From Chloroflexota bacterium (GTDB taxonomy: Bacteria > Chloroflexota > Dehalococcoidia > GIF9 > UBA5629): a DNA stretch of 8,268 nucleotides. Location of the stretch: assembly GCA_026389695.1 (NCBI GenBank), contig JAPLHI010000137.1:1-8268 (forward strand). Direction: 5' to 3'. Each line of letters starts with the position of its first letter. Position 1 is the first letter of the stretch. The position numbers and the translations under genes are program-made. Shown piece after piece: positions 1 through 6,257 of the stretch. Under the pieces are notes generated by a model. It saw only the letters and a program-made list of their open reading frames with translations, was not told the origin of the DNA and made no database searches.

Positions 1-372
1 TATACGTTAACGGCAAGCAATTCAGCCGGGTCAGCATCGTCTGCAGTGACGATTACAGTTTCATCTTCTTCCTCAACGGTAACACCACCGGTTGTTACAC
101 CTACAGCGCCTTTACCCACCTTACGCCCCAATATAGTTGTCTTTGATATCAGCCCGAACATTATCAATGTGCCGCCCGGGGTCGGGCCCCACAGCGCAGT
201 CATGAGGTGGGAAGTGCGCAATGCCGGCACCGTAACTATCAACGGCTCGCCTGTATCAGCGGCGGGCAGCCAGACCTTGACTCCATCCCTGGGGACACAC
301 ACCTATGTACTGAGAGCATTCAATCCTGCCGGTGAAGATACGAAAACTCAGATTCTGCATGTGAACCCGTAA
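1..372 (+). CDS. C-terminal part of a surface protein with tandem Ig-like domains (5' end outside window)
   Basis: The reading frame is open from the first base and ends in TAA at 370-372, so this is the last 123 residues of a longer protein. A GTG at 46 is an internal codon, not a convincing start, because the residues before it complete an Ig-like strand (YTLTASNSAGSASSAVTITV). A Ser/Thr/Pro linker follows at about residues 21-43. A second all-beta domain of about 80 residues then runs from PNIVVFDISP through MRWEVRNAGTVTING to YVLRAFNPAGEDTK. The pattern (Trp-Glu-Val core, then YxLxAxNxxG) matches the Ig-like domain near the end of the 735-residue protein at 3928-6135. Such modules are usually found in secreted or surface-attached proteins. 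The N-terminal part and any catalytic domain cannot be seen, so function is unknown. The frame is certain; the domain assignment is by pattern only. Confidence 0.85.
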   Translation, partial: YTLTASNSAGSASSAVTITVSSSSSTVTPPVVTPTAPLPTLRPNIVVFDISPNIINVPPGVGPHSAVMRWEVRNAGTVTINGSPVSAAGSQTLTPSLGTHTYVLRAFNPAGEDTKTQILHVNP

Positions 373-522
373 GAGATACGCTATTTAAAATACGTGACAT
401 CCGGCAAGTCTTTAGAGCGGTATCGGCACGGCAATTCCTGGCTTTATAACTGTATATTGCGGCAACCGGGGCAAAAGTCATTTATTGGACATCAAATCAG
501 GTTTCATTTAGACTTTTCTGAC

Positions 523-526
523 GAGG
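523..526 (+). promoter_or_regulatory. Ribosome binding site for the OYE-family gene
   Basis: GAGG lies 8 bases before the ATG at 535. It decides the start in favour of this ATG over the in-frame GTG at 394. The GTG would add 47 residues unlike any OYE N-terminus, whereas the ATG gives the standard SILFTPFKLGN beginning. Confidence 0.7.
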
Positions 527-534
527 TTTCTTAT

Positions 535-1587
535 ATGTCTATCTTATTCACCCCGTTTAAACTGGGAAATCTTCAACTCAGGAACCGCTTTGTTTTTTCG
601 GCTTGCGAAGACAACCTGGCCTCCGAGGATGGCGCGGTCACCGAGAGTACACTCAAGAAGAATGCTACGCTTGCCAGGGGAGAGGTCGGTTTAATCATCT
701 CCAGCCATATGGCTGTCCACCCATCCGGCAGAACCAGGATACATCAGACCGGGATTTATGCTGACAATATGATTGCAGGGTTAAAAGCTCTGGCACGATC
801 CGTGCATGAGCACGAAGGTAAAATCATATTTCAACTGGGGCATTCAGGCGCACCGGATAAGAGCAATACGGGTGGGCAAAAACCCGCGGACTCCTACGCG
901 GTCAATTCTATGAATGAAGATAACCTTTCGCCCTATTTCAATCATCGCGAGGATTCCTGGGGAGGGTGCGAAGAGAACCGCTTTCGATTACTGAAGGAAA
1001 TAATTTTAGCGGTAAAGAACGTATTGCCGGCGGGGATGCCCCTGCTGGTAAAACTAAATTCAAATGACTATACGCGGACGCAAGGGATTACCCCTTCCCT
1101 GGCGGTAGATTACGCTAAACGTTTAGCAGATATTAAAATTGACGGGCTGGAAATAAGCTGCGGCACAACAGCGCTATCACCCTGGCATGTGTGCAGGGGA
1201 GATATCCCCATCCAGGAAATACTTGCTATGTATGATCCCCCGGCCAGGCCGCAAATAGAAACGGCTTTGAAAAAAATGCAGGAAGCGGTACGTTTCGCGG
1301 AGGGTTATAACCTTGAAGCAACGCAAATGATCAGGCCGGTCATGGGTGAGATACCGCTTTTCGCAGTCGGGGGCTGGCGTAACGTTTCCTCCATGGAGAA
1401 CGCTGTACAGAGTGGGTACACCGACCTGATATCCATGTGCCGCCCCCTGATCAGGGAGCCCCGGCTGGTGCGCAGAATCAGAGAGGGGAAAACATCCGCC
1501 TCCTCCTGCACCAACTGCAACAAGTGCTACATGTCAGTGAGAAAGGGCATCCCCCTGCGCTGCTACAGCAAGGGTTTGCCACAATAG
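535..1587 (+). CDS. Old Yellow Enzyme-family NADH:flavin oxidoreductase, single domain, with apparent internal deletion
   Basis: This 350-residue protein resembles the flavin (TIM-barrel) domain of 2,4-dienoyl-CoA reductase-like enoate reductases. Recognisable parts in order are LFTPFKLGNLQLRNRF (residues 4-19), the ARGEVGLII strand (48-55), IIFQLGHSG (97-105), the LSPYFNHREDSWGG segment (131-144), LLVKLNSND (170-178), the FMN-phosphate region FAVGGW (276-281) and MCRPLIREP (301-309). A cysteine cluster C325, C328, C331, C343 follows, as expected for the 4Fe-4S cluster of FadH-type enzymes. Between residues 130 and 131 the usual helix plus strand ending in HxxHGYLLSQF is absent, roughly 35-40 residues, with the frame kept. 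That block carries the substrate-binding histidines, so normal ene-reductase activity is doubtful. It could be a decaying gene or a repurposed flavoprotein. No C-terminal pyridine-nucleotide domain is present, as in other single-domain members. The substrate is unknown. Confidence 0.85.
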   Translation: MSILFTPFKLGNLQLRNRFVFSACEDNLASEDGAVTESTLKKNATLARGEVGLIISSHMAVHPSGRTRIHQTGIYADNMIAGLKALARSVHEHEGKIIFQLGHSGAPDKSNTGGQKPADSYAVNSMNEDNLSPYFNHREDSWGGCEENRFRLLKEIILAVKNVLPAGMPLLVKLNSNDYTRTQGITPSLAVDYAKRLADIKIDGLEISCGTTALSPWHVCRGDIPIQEILAMYDPPARPQIETALKKMQEAVRFAEGYNLEATQMIRPVMGEIPLFAVGGWRNVSSMENAVQSGYTDLISMCRPLIREPRLVRRIREGKTSASSCTNCNKCYMSVRKGIPLRCYSKGLPQ

Positions 1588-1673
1588 ACTTCACCTTAGA
1601 CAGGAAAACGGGTTATCGCATTCATAGTGAAGTTTGCCTGCGAGCTAAGATGTACATATGGCAGAGAGAGCCT

Positions 1674-1702
1674 TTGTAGGGATATGTCTGAACCTCTATA
1701 AT
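1674..1702 (+). promoter_or_regulatory. Sigma-70-like promoter of the deacetylase/acyltransferase unit
   Basis: A -35-like TTGTAG (1674-1679) is followed by a 17-bp spacer and a perfect -10 TATAAT (1697-1702). Transcription would be expected to begin near 1709, only about 4 bases before the ATG at 1713. No Shine-Dalgarno sequence precedes that ATG, so the transcript would be leaderless or nearly so. Confidence 0.6.
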
Positions 1703-1712
1703 ATGACCCATT

Positions 1713-2567
1713 ATGAATGAACGGACACTGCTTTTCGTGGGAGCGCATCCCGATGATGAAACATTCGCCGTAGGAGGCACGCTGGCGCAGTACGCCGCGG
1801 CAGGGGTTAAGGTTTATTATGCCTGTGCCACGCGCGGCGAGGCGGGCACCATCAGCGCGCACAGACTGCAGGGCTATGCTACTCCGGGAGATTTACGCTG
1901 GGCTGAGCTGAAATGCGCTGCCGCTGTGCTTGGCCTGTCAGATGTTTTCCACCTCGGTTACCGTGACTCCGGCATGCCGGGATCGGAGGATAACAGGCAC
2001 CCCGACGCCCTGACATCCGCACCGGTAGAGCAGGTGGCCGGTCGCATTGTTAAAGTGATACGTGAAGTGAAGCCGCAGGTAGTAATCACCCATGATGCCG
2101 TCGGCGGTTACCACCACCCCGACCATATAGCTTCACACAGGGCAACCGTGGAGGCCTTCCGCGCAGCGGGCGACGCCAGCCGTTACCCGGAGGCCGGTCC
2201 GGCTTTCCAGCCTCAAAAGCTGTATTTCCACATCTTCCCACGCAAGCTGCTAAAGCTTGTGGTGAAGCTGATGCCGCTTCTGGGGCAGGACCCGCGAAAG
2301 TTCGGACGCAATAAAGACATCGACCTGGCAGCCATAGTTGAAGTGGACTTTCCCGTGAATGCCGTGGTGAAGCTCAGCAAGCAGACCGTAGAGACCAGGG
2401 AACGCGCCAGGGCCTGCCATGCCAGCCAGGGTGGAGGCCGGCCACCCAATGTAAATCTGATGCGCATGGCCAACCGTATTTTCGGAGAGAGCGACAGGTA
2501 TATGCGGGGATATCCACTCCCGACCGGGCGGAAGCGTGAAAAAGACCTGTTCCAGGGAGTAATCTGA
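1713..2567 (+). CDS. PIG-L/LmbE-family zinc-dependent N-deacetylase
   Basis: This 284-residue protein has the hallmarks of the PIG-L (LmbE/MshB/BshB) fold. AHPDDE at residues 11-16 supplies zinc ligands H12 and D15 and the catalytic base D14. HHPDH at 134-138 supplies the third ligand, H138. The late RARACHASQGG segment (231-241) matches the usual conserved KxxAxxxHxSQ pattern. Family members remove acetyl groups from GlcNAc-containing substrates such as GlcNAc-inositol, GlcNAc-malate or GlcNAc lipids; the substrate here cannot be read from the sequence. No signal peptide is seen, so it is probably cytoplasmic. The start is set by the LLFVGAHPDDE strand beginning at residue 6 and by the promoter 10 bp upstream. 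A PlsC-type acyltransferase follows after 49 bp without a terminator, which suggests co-transcription and perhaps a lipid-linked amino-sugar substrate (inference). All metal ligands are intact. Confidence 0.92.
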   Translation: MNERTLLFVGAHPDDETFAVGGTLAQYAAAGVKVYYACATRGEAGTISAHRLQGYATPGDLRWAELKCAAAVLGLSDVFHLGYRDSGMPGSEDNRHPDALTSAPVEQVAGRIVKVIREVKPQVVITHDAVGGYHHPDHIASHRATVEAFRAAGDASRYPEAGPAFQPQKLYFHIFPRKLLKLVVKLMPLLGQDPRKFGRNKDIDLAAIVEVDFPVNAVVKLSKQTVETRERARACHASQGGGRPPNVNLMRMANRIFGESDRYMRGYPLPTGRKREKDLFQGVI

Positions 2568-2616
2568 GGCGGGGGTATTTGATATAAAGGCATCGTTTTT
2601 CAAGACAATCCGCATC

Positions 2617-3315
2617 ATGACAACCACGGTGGCCTACACGCTGGGGATCTCATTTCTTGTGCTTTACCTGAGGCTCAGCCGCACTTATACCAGGGACTAC
2701 GCGGACGGCGTTCTCAGGTGGTGGTCGGGCCTGCTTCTCGGATCGGTTAAAGCTACCTGGCAGGTGAATAATCCGCATAATGTAGCTATAAAGCCGGGAG
2801 TGCCTCATATCATTATGTCCAACCACCGCGGCCATTACGATATCCCTTTGATCTTTGTTTCGCTGCCCGGCAGCATCCGCATGCTGACCAAGAAGGAGCT
2901 CTTCAAGATACCCATCTTTGGTGAAGCTATGAAAGCGGCGGAATTCATCTCCATCGACCGTCACGATCACGCGCAGGCGATCAAGGACCTGGATGAGGCC
3001 CGCAAAAGTATGCAGAGCGGAATCGTCCTCTGGGTGGCTCCCGAAGGAACGAGGTCACGCACGGGGCGACTCGGGGAATTCAAAAAGGGCGGGTTTATGC
3101 TCGCACTGCAGACAGGGGCTGTTATCATCCCGGTGGGTATTAAAGGGAGCGAGAAAATCCTCAAGCTCGGCACCTGGGATTTCCAACTAGATCAAAAAAT
3201 CGAGGTGAATATAGGGGAGCCTATAGACGCGTCACGCTATAATATCGAGCAGAAGGATGCCCTGATGCAGGATGTGTTGGTCGCCATAAAAGGACTGATT
3301 GGGGAAGGGGGATAG
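2617..3315 (+). CDS. PlsC-type 1-acyl-glycerol-3-phosphate acyltransferase
   Basis: This is a 232-residue acyltransferase of the lysophosphatidate acyltransferase family, which moves an acyl chain from acyl-ACP or acyl-CoA to a lysophospholipid at the inner face of the membrane. All four family motifs are present. The catalytic NHxxxxD is NHRGHYD (H70, D75). FISIDR lies at 110-115. The glycerol-phosphate-binding PEGTRS lies at 142-147, and IPVGIKG at 171-177. A hydrophobic N-terminal stretch (about residues 5-20) is a likely membrane anchor. Length is normal for the family. The ATG at 2617 has no clear Shine-Dalgarno sequence. With only 49 bp after the deacetylase stop, translation may depend on read-through from the upstream gene. 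Phosphatidic acid synthesis is the default role; acylation of a deacetylated sugar lipid made by its neighbour is an alternative (inference). Confidence 0.92.
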   Translation: MTTTVAYTLGISFLVLYLRLSRTYTRDYADGVLRWWSGLLLGSVKATWQVNNPHNVAIKPGVPHIIMSNHRGHYDIPLIFVSLPGSIRMLTKKELFKIPIFGEAMKAAEFISIDRHDHAQAIKDLDEARKSMQSGIVLWVAPEGTRSRTGRLGEFKKGGFMLALQTGAVIIPVGIKGSEKILKLGTWDFQLDQKIEVNIGEPIDASRYNIEQKDALMQDVLVAIKGLIGEGG

Positions 3316-3377
3316 ACACGAACCTCTGAGCTTATCTTCGGGTTAATATCATCAGGAGATGCTACAAAAGTTTCATA

Positions 3378-3383
3378 TATAAT
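3378..3383 (+). promoter_or_regulatory. Possible -10 element for the small membrane protein gene
   Basis: A perfect TATAAT lies 42 bp before the ATG at 3426. I see no matching -35 at 16-18 bp, so this could be a weak or alternative-sigma promoter, or chance in an AT-rich spacer. Confidence 0.35.
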
Positions 3384-3413
3384 ACATAGACGGGACGAGT
3401 GTATTTAGCTGCT

Positions 3414-3420
3414 AAGGAGG
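3414..3420 (+). promoter_or_regulatory. Strong ribosome binding site of the small membrane protein gene
   Basis: AAGGAGG lies 5 bases before the ATG at 3426. It is the best Shine-Dalgarno sequence in the window and decides the start over the in-frame GTG at 3399. It also shows that canonical initiation coexists here with the apparently leaderless genes. Confidence 0.85.
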
Positions 3421-3425
3421 TAGTT

Positions 3426-3584
3426 ATGAATACCCTGTTAATCATTGGCATTATTCTGTTAGTTTTATGGCTTTTAGGTTTTCGCTTTTTTCGCGGTTTA
3501 GGCTGGCTGATCAATATAGCGCTTATAGTTGCAGTAATTCTCATAATTATCTGGCTGCTGCAGACTGTATTTCGGCTTTTTTAA
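3426..3584 (+). CDS. lmo0937/DUF5670-type small two-helix membrane protein
   Basis: This 52-residue protein is almost entirely hydrophobic. Helix 1 spans about residues 3-18 (LLIIGIILLVLWLLGF), a basic/Gly turn FRFFRGLGW lies at 18-27, and helix 2 spans about 28-46. The pattern (LLVLWLLGF, then GLGWLINIALIVAVI) fits the small lmo0937-family (DUF5670) membrane proteins, which are widespread in bacteria and of unknown function; some are stress-associated. The strong Shine-Dalgarno sequence supports real translation. It sits alone between the acyltransferase and a gene-poor stretch, with the same orientation as the upstream genes but a 110-bp gap and a possible promoter of its own. The family call is by pattern, and a generic membrane miniprotein remains possible. 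Confidence 0.8.
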   Translation: MNTLLIIGIILLVLWLLGFRFFRGLGWLINIALIVAVILIIIWLLQTVFRLF

Positions 3585-3585
3585 G

Positions 3586-3665
3586 CATTCCCGTGCCTTC
3601 GCAATAGCAAATGACCTGTTATTTATATTCACTCTAGCCAAATGTATAAAGGCATGATGGGAATG
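3586..3665. repeat. Long-range inverted repeat, possible RNA structure
   Basis: CATTCCC (3586-3592) pairs with GGGAATG (3659-3665). The pairing continues inward as GTGCC (3593-3597) with GGCAT (3651-3655) across a 3-base bulge, with one G-U pair. The enclosed loop is about 53 bases. It could close a structured RNA or the 3' UTR of the small gene that ends at 3584. Chance cannot be excluded. Confidence 0.35.
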
Positions 3666-3684
3666 GTAAAATAGCTTATAAGTC

Positions 3685-3712
3685 AGGGCGTTTCGAACGG
3701 GCGAAGCGCCCT
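3685..3712. repeat. 11-bp hairpin, possible factor-dependent terminator or RNA element
   Basis: AGGGCGTTTCG (3685-3695) and CGAAGCGCCCT (3702-3712) form an 11-bp stem with one G-U wobble and a 6-base loop (AACGGG). There is no T-run on either side, so it is not a standard intrinsic terminator. It lies between the 3' ends of converging genes (one ending at 3584 on plus, one at 3928 on minus), where a bidirectional terminator or 3' end-protecting structure would be expected. Confidence 0.5.
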
Positions 3713-3927
3713 TGATTACGCATAATACATTCGGGCCTTACTTATAAATGCAGGTATATGCAATGTTTGCATGCCCGCCCGGCGTTCCACAGGAAGCTTC
3801 AAGGACCATCTTGGAACCAGGATTCGCACAGTGTATTTTTGTATGCCTGTGCGTGTGAACGGGCGGATTATCTTTCATTAAACACTTTATATTCAAATGG
3901 TGAACAAATGAATTTATACTCAAGCTC

Positions 3928-6135
3928 CTATTTAAAACTCCTGGTTGCAGAATCCACCACTGAAATCCAATTGCTTCCACCCTTGACAACGTCGAAACCT
4001 CCAATACCTGATGCGAAGCCATCGGGATTAGTATAATCACCGTTTACAATGTATTTATAGCGTCCAACAGGCAGAATGCGCGTGTACAAGCCATTGCGGG
4101 CGATTGAAAAACCGCCTTGAACGCCGGGATCAAGGAATGTTTCCTTAAAACCCTCTACCTTATATATCTTTACGAGGAATTGCTGGCAATACTGCTTGTC
4201 CTTTGTAACTGATTTATCGGAAAACGTGGTTGTAACCTCCCTGTATACCTCAAAATTAACCTCTTCCTTATCTGCTGATGGTGTCGGAGCAGGTGTGGGA
4301 GTTGGAGTTGGAGCTGGAGCTGGAGCTGGAGCTGGAGTATAAGGCACCCATTTGACCGAAACCGAACGTGTCACAGTTCCGCCGGCATTGGTCGCCGTCA
4401 GGATATAGGTCGTGTCGGAGGCAGGGCAGGCCCGGCAACTACCCACAGCAGCGACTGATGTCGATCCGGGGTTTATGATAACAGAGTCGGCGCCTGTAAC
4501 CTCCCATGTAAGGGTTGAACAGGAGCCCTGGATGACGCTGGGAGCGCTGGTATTAAAGGATTTGATGACGGGGACGGGTGATTGTACTTCGAACTCGATT
4601 TCATCATAAGCTATCGTTCTCAAGTCATCTTCATAACCGTATTCTGCCCTAATCGTCTTTTTACCCGATGTTTTATAGGTATGTTCCGCCGTTTCCCGAT
4701 CTTTATAATGAGCACCTTCTTCGTCTTTACTGGAGTAGAACCTCCACTGGAACTTGGCGCCTTTATGAATGTTTTCTGTCTCAGTAGTGAAAGTGTACGG
4801 CGTGCCGGCTAACCCGATCTTTACCGGCGCTATTATCTTCAGACTGACATCATATACATCATCATTCCACCAATTCTGGGTATACGGATGCCGGCCTTTT
4901 TCATTAAACATCTGACTATCATCTCTTTTCGGCTGCATAATTTTTTCAGCCAAATCCAGCGGACAAATGCCACATTCCGCGTCATAATAATAAGGTCTAC
5001 CTTCGTAACAGAACTCAATCCACGCATGTCTTTTGCCAGAAGGAAGCGAACCTTCAACTCCCCATGCATCCACACCCAGCGCCCTGAGCATGCTGAGGTG
5101 ACTGGTAGCGATGGCAGTACAGTCGCCTTTATAACCGTTTGTAAACCATTGATCTGGTTCCAACCAATTCAGGTCTTCGCCTTTAACATGCTCTTTATAT
5201 TTAGGGTACACAACGTCCACACTTTTTTTAAATCCTATTTTCTGAATCATGTCTTGACTCACAAGGGTTGGGTCTACAGCTTGAACTAGTTTGGGATTAA
5301 GTTTTCCCTTATGAGCCGGGTCTTCAAGAGGTATCCAACCATCCTGATAATTTACGCCGTTGTGTTGTTTCCACTCTTGTACCCCAGCTATCTTAATATT
5401 ATCATCAACAAGTGTACCGGTCTGCACATATTGTTTGATAGTATCGGATTTCAGAGGATTGGTACGTATTTTATCCGACTCATAGTATATTAATAGTCCT
5501 CCCGCCACAACCAAAGCAGCCGCCGCAATACCAAAATAAATTGTAGACATTGCAAGTCCAGGAAAACCAGTTATCTGTGCGCTGACTGTACTCTTAGCAG
5601 TATCCACGGTACTCGGAACCGCTACCCAGTTTTCGCCATTGTAATAAGCCAACTGGATTTTATTTGCGTCATCCTTTGATTTTATAAGTGATTTATCATA
5701 CGGTAGGGTGACTTGAACCGGCTTATCGAATTCTGTTCCATCCGGGCCAAAGTCATATACCTTGCCTATCATAACAGCGTTTTTGGGCCTTGTGTCAGAC
5801 TCCGAAAGGACTGTTGATGGAGGAGGTTGATTAAATGTTTTTACCACTACCTGGGTATCCGATTTAACAGCCCCGGGGGGAACAACAAGTGTAAGGCCCT
5901 CCTCTTTTATAGTTAATCCATCCTTTTTTGTAGCTTTTTTCGTGACCGTTTTGGATGGATTGTCAAATAGGTAAGGTTTGATAACTTCTGGATTCACCAC
6001 CGGGACAGAGGCAGCGCTGCTATCAGATTGGCCGGATTTTTTGGATTTTAAAATACTACAGGAGGTGCCGAAGTTGCTGAAAAGGATGGAGAAAAGCAAA
6101 AGCAGGCTGATTGTCAGTCTTCCGTGATGTTTCAT
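3928..6135 (-). CDS. Envelope protein with ZU5-like, transglutaminase-like and Ig-like domains
   Basis: This protein has 735 residues. Residues 1-26 look like a signal peptide (MKHHGR, then a Leu-rich core) ending at C26; the lipobox is imperfect (FGTSC). Residues 73-195 resemble a ZU5-like beta domain (LTLVVPPGAV; FDKPVQVTLPYD). A hydrophobic segment spans 197-218. Residues 330-390 are transglutaminase-like with an intact triad: C339 (YKGDCTA), H370 (KRHAWIEF), D385 (YYYDAECG). A PKD/Ig-like region (435-517), an Ig-like domain (521-596), a Pro/Ala/Thr linker (599-619) and an unrecognised C-terminal domain (about 624-735) follow. Bacterial transglutaminase-like cores can be peptidases or cross-linking enzymes; the substrate here is unknown. 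The ATG at 6135 has no well-spaced Shine-Dalgarno sequence (TGAGG abuts it). It is divergent from the zinc-ribbon gene and probably shares regulation with it. Confidence 0.88.
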   Translation of the reverse strand: MKHHGRLTISLLLLFSILFSNFGTSCSILKSKKSGQSDSSAASVPVVNPEVIKPYLFDNPSKTVTKKATKKDGLTIKEEGLTLVVPPGAVKSDTQVVVKTFNQPPPSTVLSESDTRPKNAVMIGKVYDFGPDGTEFDKPVQVTLPYDKSLIKSKDDANKIQLAYYNGENWVAVPSTVDTAKSTVSAQITGFPGLAMSTIYFGIAAAALVVAGGLLIYYESDKIRTNPLKSDTIKQYVQTGTLVDDNIKIAGVQEWKQHNGVNYQDGWIPLEDPAHKGKLNPKLVQAVDPTLVSQDMIQKIGFKKSVDVVYPKYKEHVKGEDLNWLEPDQWFTNGYKGDCTAIATSHLSMLRALGVDAWGVEGSLPSGKRHAWIEFCYEGRPYYYDAECGICPLDLAEKIMQPKRDDSQMFNEKGRHPYTQNWWNDDVYDVSLKIIAPVKIGLAGTPYTFTTETENIHKGAKFQWRFYSSKDEEGAHYKDRETAEHTYKTSGKKTIRAEYGYEDDLRTIAYDEIEFEVQSPVPVIKSFNTSAPSVIQGSCSTLTWEVTGADSVIINPGSTSVAAVGSCRACPASDTTYILTATNAGGTVTRSVSVKWVPYTPAPAPAPAPTPTPTPAPTPSADKEEVNFEVYREVTTTFSDKSVTKDKQYCQQFLVKIYKVEGFKETFLDPGVQGGFSIARNGLYTRILPVGRYKYIVNGDYTNPDGFASGIGGFDVVKGGSNWISVVDSATRSFK
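4298..4339 (-). repeat. Hexanucleotide tandem repeat coding the Pro-Ala/Pro-Thr linker
   Basis: On the plus strand, seven 6-bp units run in tandem: GGAGTT twice, GGAGCT four times, then GGAGTA. Read on the minus strand in frame they encode Ala-Pro and Thr-Pro dipeptides of the linker between the Ig-like and C-terminal domains. Because the unit is a multiple of three, copy-number change alters linker length without breaking the frame. Confidence 0.85.
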
Positions 6136-6161
6136 CCTCAGTGGCCGCCCGGTAATGAAAT

Positions 6162-6190
6162 TTTATAGGTATAAATCAGGCAAGCTGTAA
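6162..6190 (-). promoter_or_regulatory. Tentative promoter of the minus-strand envelope protein gene
   Basis: Read on the minus strand, TATAAA (plus 6162-6167) lies 26 bp before the ATG. A poor -35 (TTACAG, plus 6185-6190) sits 17 bp upstream of it. An alternative pair is TTGCCT (6178-6183) with TTTCAT (6155-6160), also 17 bp apart. Either way the -35 region lies beside or overlaps the half-site array at 6188-6215. Confidence 0.35.
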
Positions 6191-6215
6191 TATTTGCTTA
6201 ATATTTGCCAAATAT
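6188..6215. promoter_or_regulatory. Putative shared operator: two direct and one inverted half-site
   Basis: TAATATTTGC occurs at 6188-6197 and again at 6199-6208, a period of 11 bp or about one helical turn. The second copy forms the arm of a perfect palindrome, ATATTTG-C-CAAATAT (6201-6215). The array lies between the divergent promoters. It is just upstream of the plus-strand -35 region and touches the likely minus-strand -35, a typical position for a regulator acting on both genes. No regulator gene is in the window. Confidence 0.5.
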
Positions 6216-6220
6216 CGCCC

Positions 6221-6249
6221 TGGTATAGTATCCCTTTCACTGCTATAAT
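6221..6249 (+). promoter_or_regulatory. Extended -10 promoter of the zinc-ribbon gene
   Basis: TGCTATAAT (6241-6249) is a perfect extended -10 (TGnTATAAT). A weak -35-like TGGTAT (6221-6226) lies 17 bp upstream, which suits an extended -10 promoter. The expected transcription start is near 6256, between the GTG at 6255 and the ATG at 6258, so the mRNA should be leaderless. Confidence 0.6.
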
Positions 6250-6257
6250 GATATGTG

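Larger units (their letters stand above)
3585..3927. other. Gene-poor 343-bp intergenic stretch
   Basis: The stretch lies between the small membrane protein stop and the end of the minus-strand 735-residue gene. I find no ORF with a credible start signal or recognisable product. It contains two inverted-repeat structures, listed separately, and a small 7-bp stem CGCACAG/CTGTGCG at 3825-3853 with a 15-base loop. The T-loop-like TTTCGAA near 3691 is not flanked by tRNA arms. A canonical terminator with a T-run is not visible on either strand. Confidence 0.7.

Noticed and set aside
394..534. N-terminal extension of the OYE-family gene from a GTG at 394
   Set aside because: The 47 extra residues match no OYE N-terminus, and a GAGG ribosome site precedes the ATG at 535, which starts the standard family sequence.
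1588..1633. Inverted repeat ACTTCAC/GTGAAGT after the OYE-family gene as a terminator
   Set aside because: The arms are 7 bp with a 32-base loop and no T-run, so it is weak and could be chance.
2213..2627. Long minus-strand ORFs across the deacetylase gene
   Set aside because: They lie wholly or mostly inside a gene with all its catalytic motifs, have no recognisable domains and no ribosome sites, and look like shadows.
3691..3697. TTTCGAA as the T-loop of a tRNA
   Set aside because: The flanks form an 11-bp hairpin instead; no acceptor, D or anticodon arms could be placed.
3758..4036. Plus-strand ORF of 92 codons overlapping the end of the 735-residue gene
   Set aside because: There is no ribosome site or recognisable domain, and its second half is antisense to the well-supported minus-strand gene.
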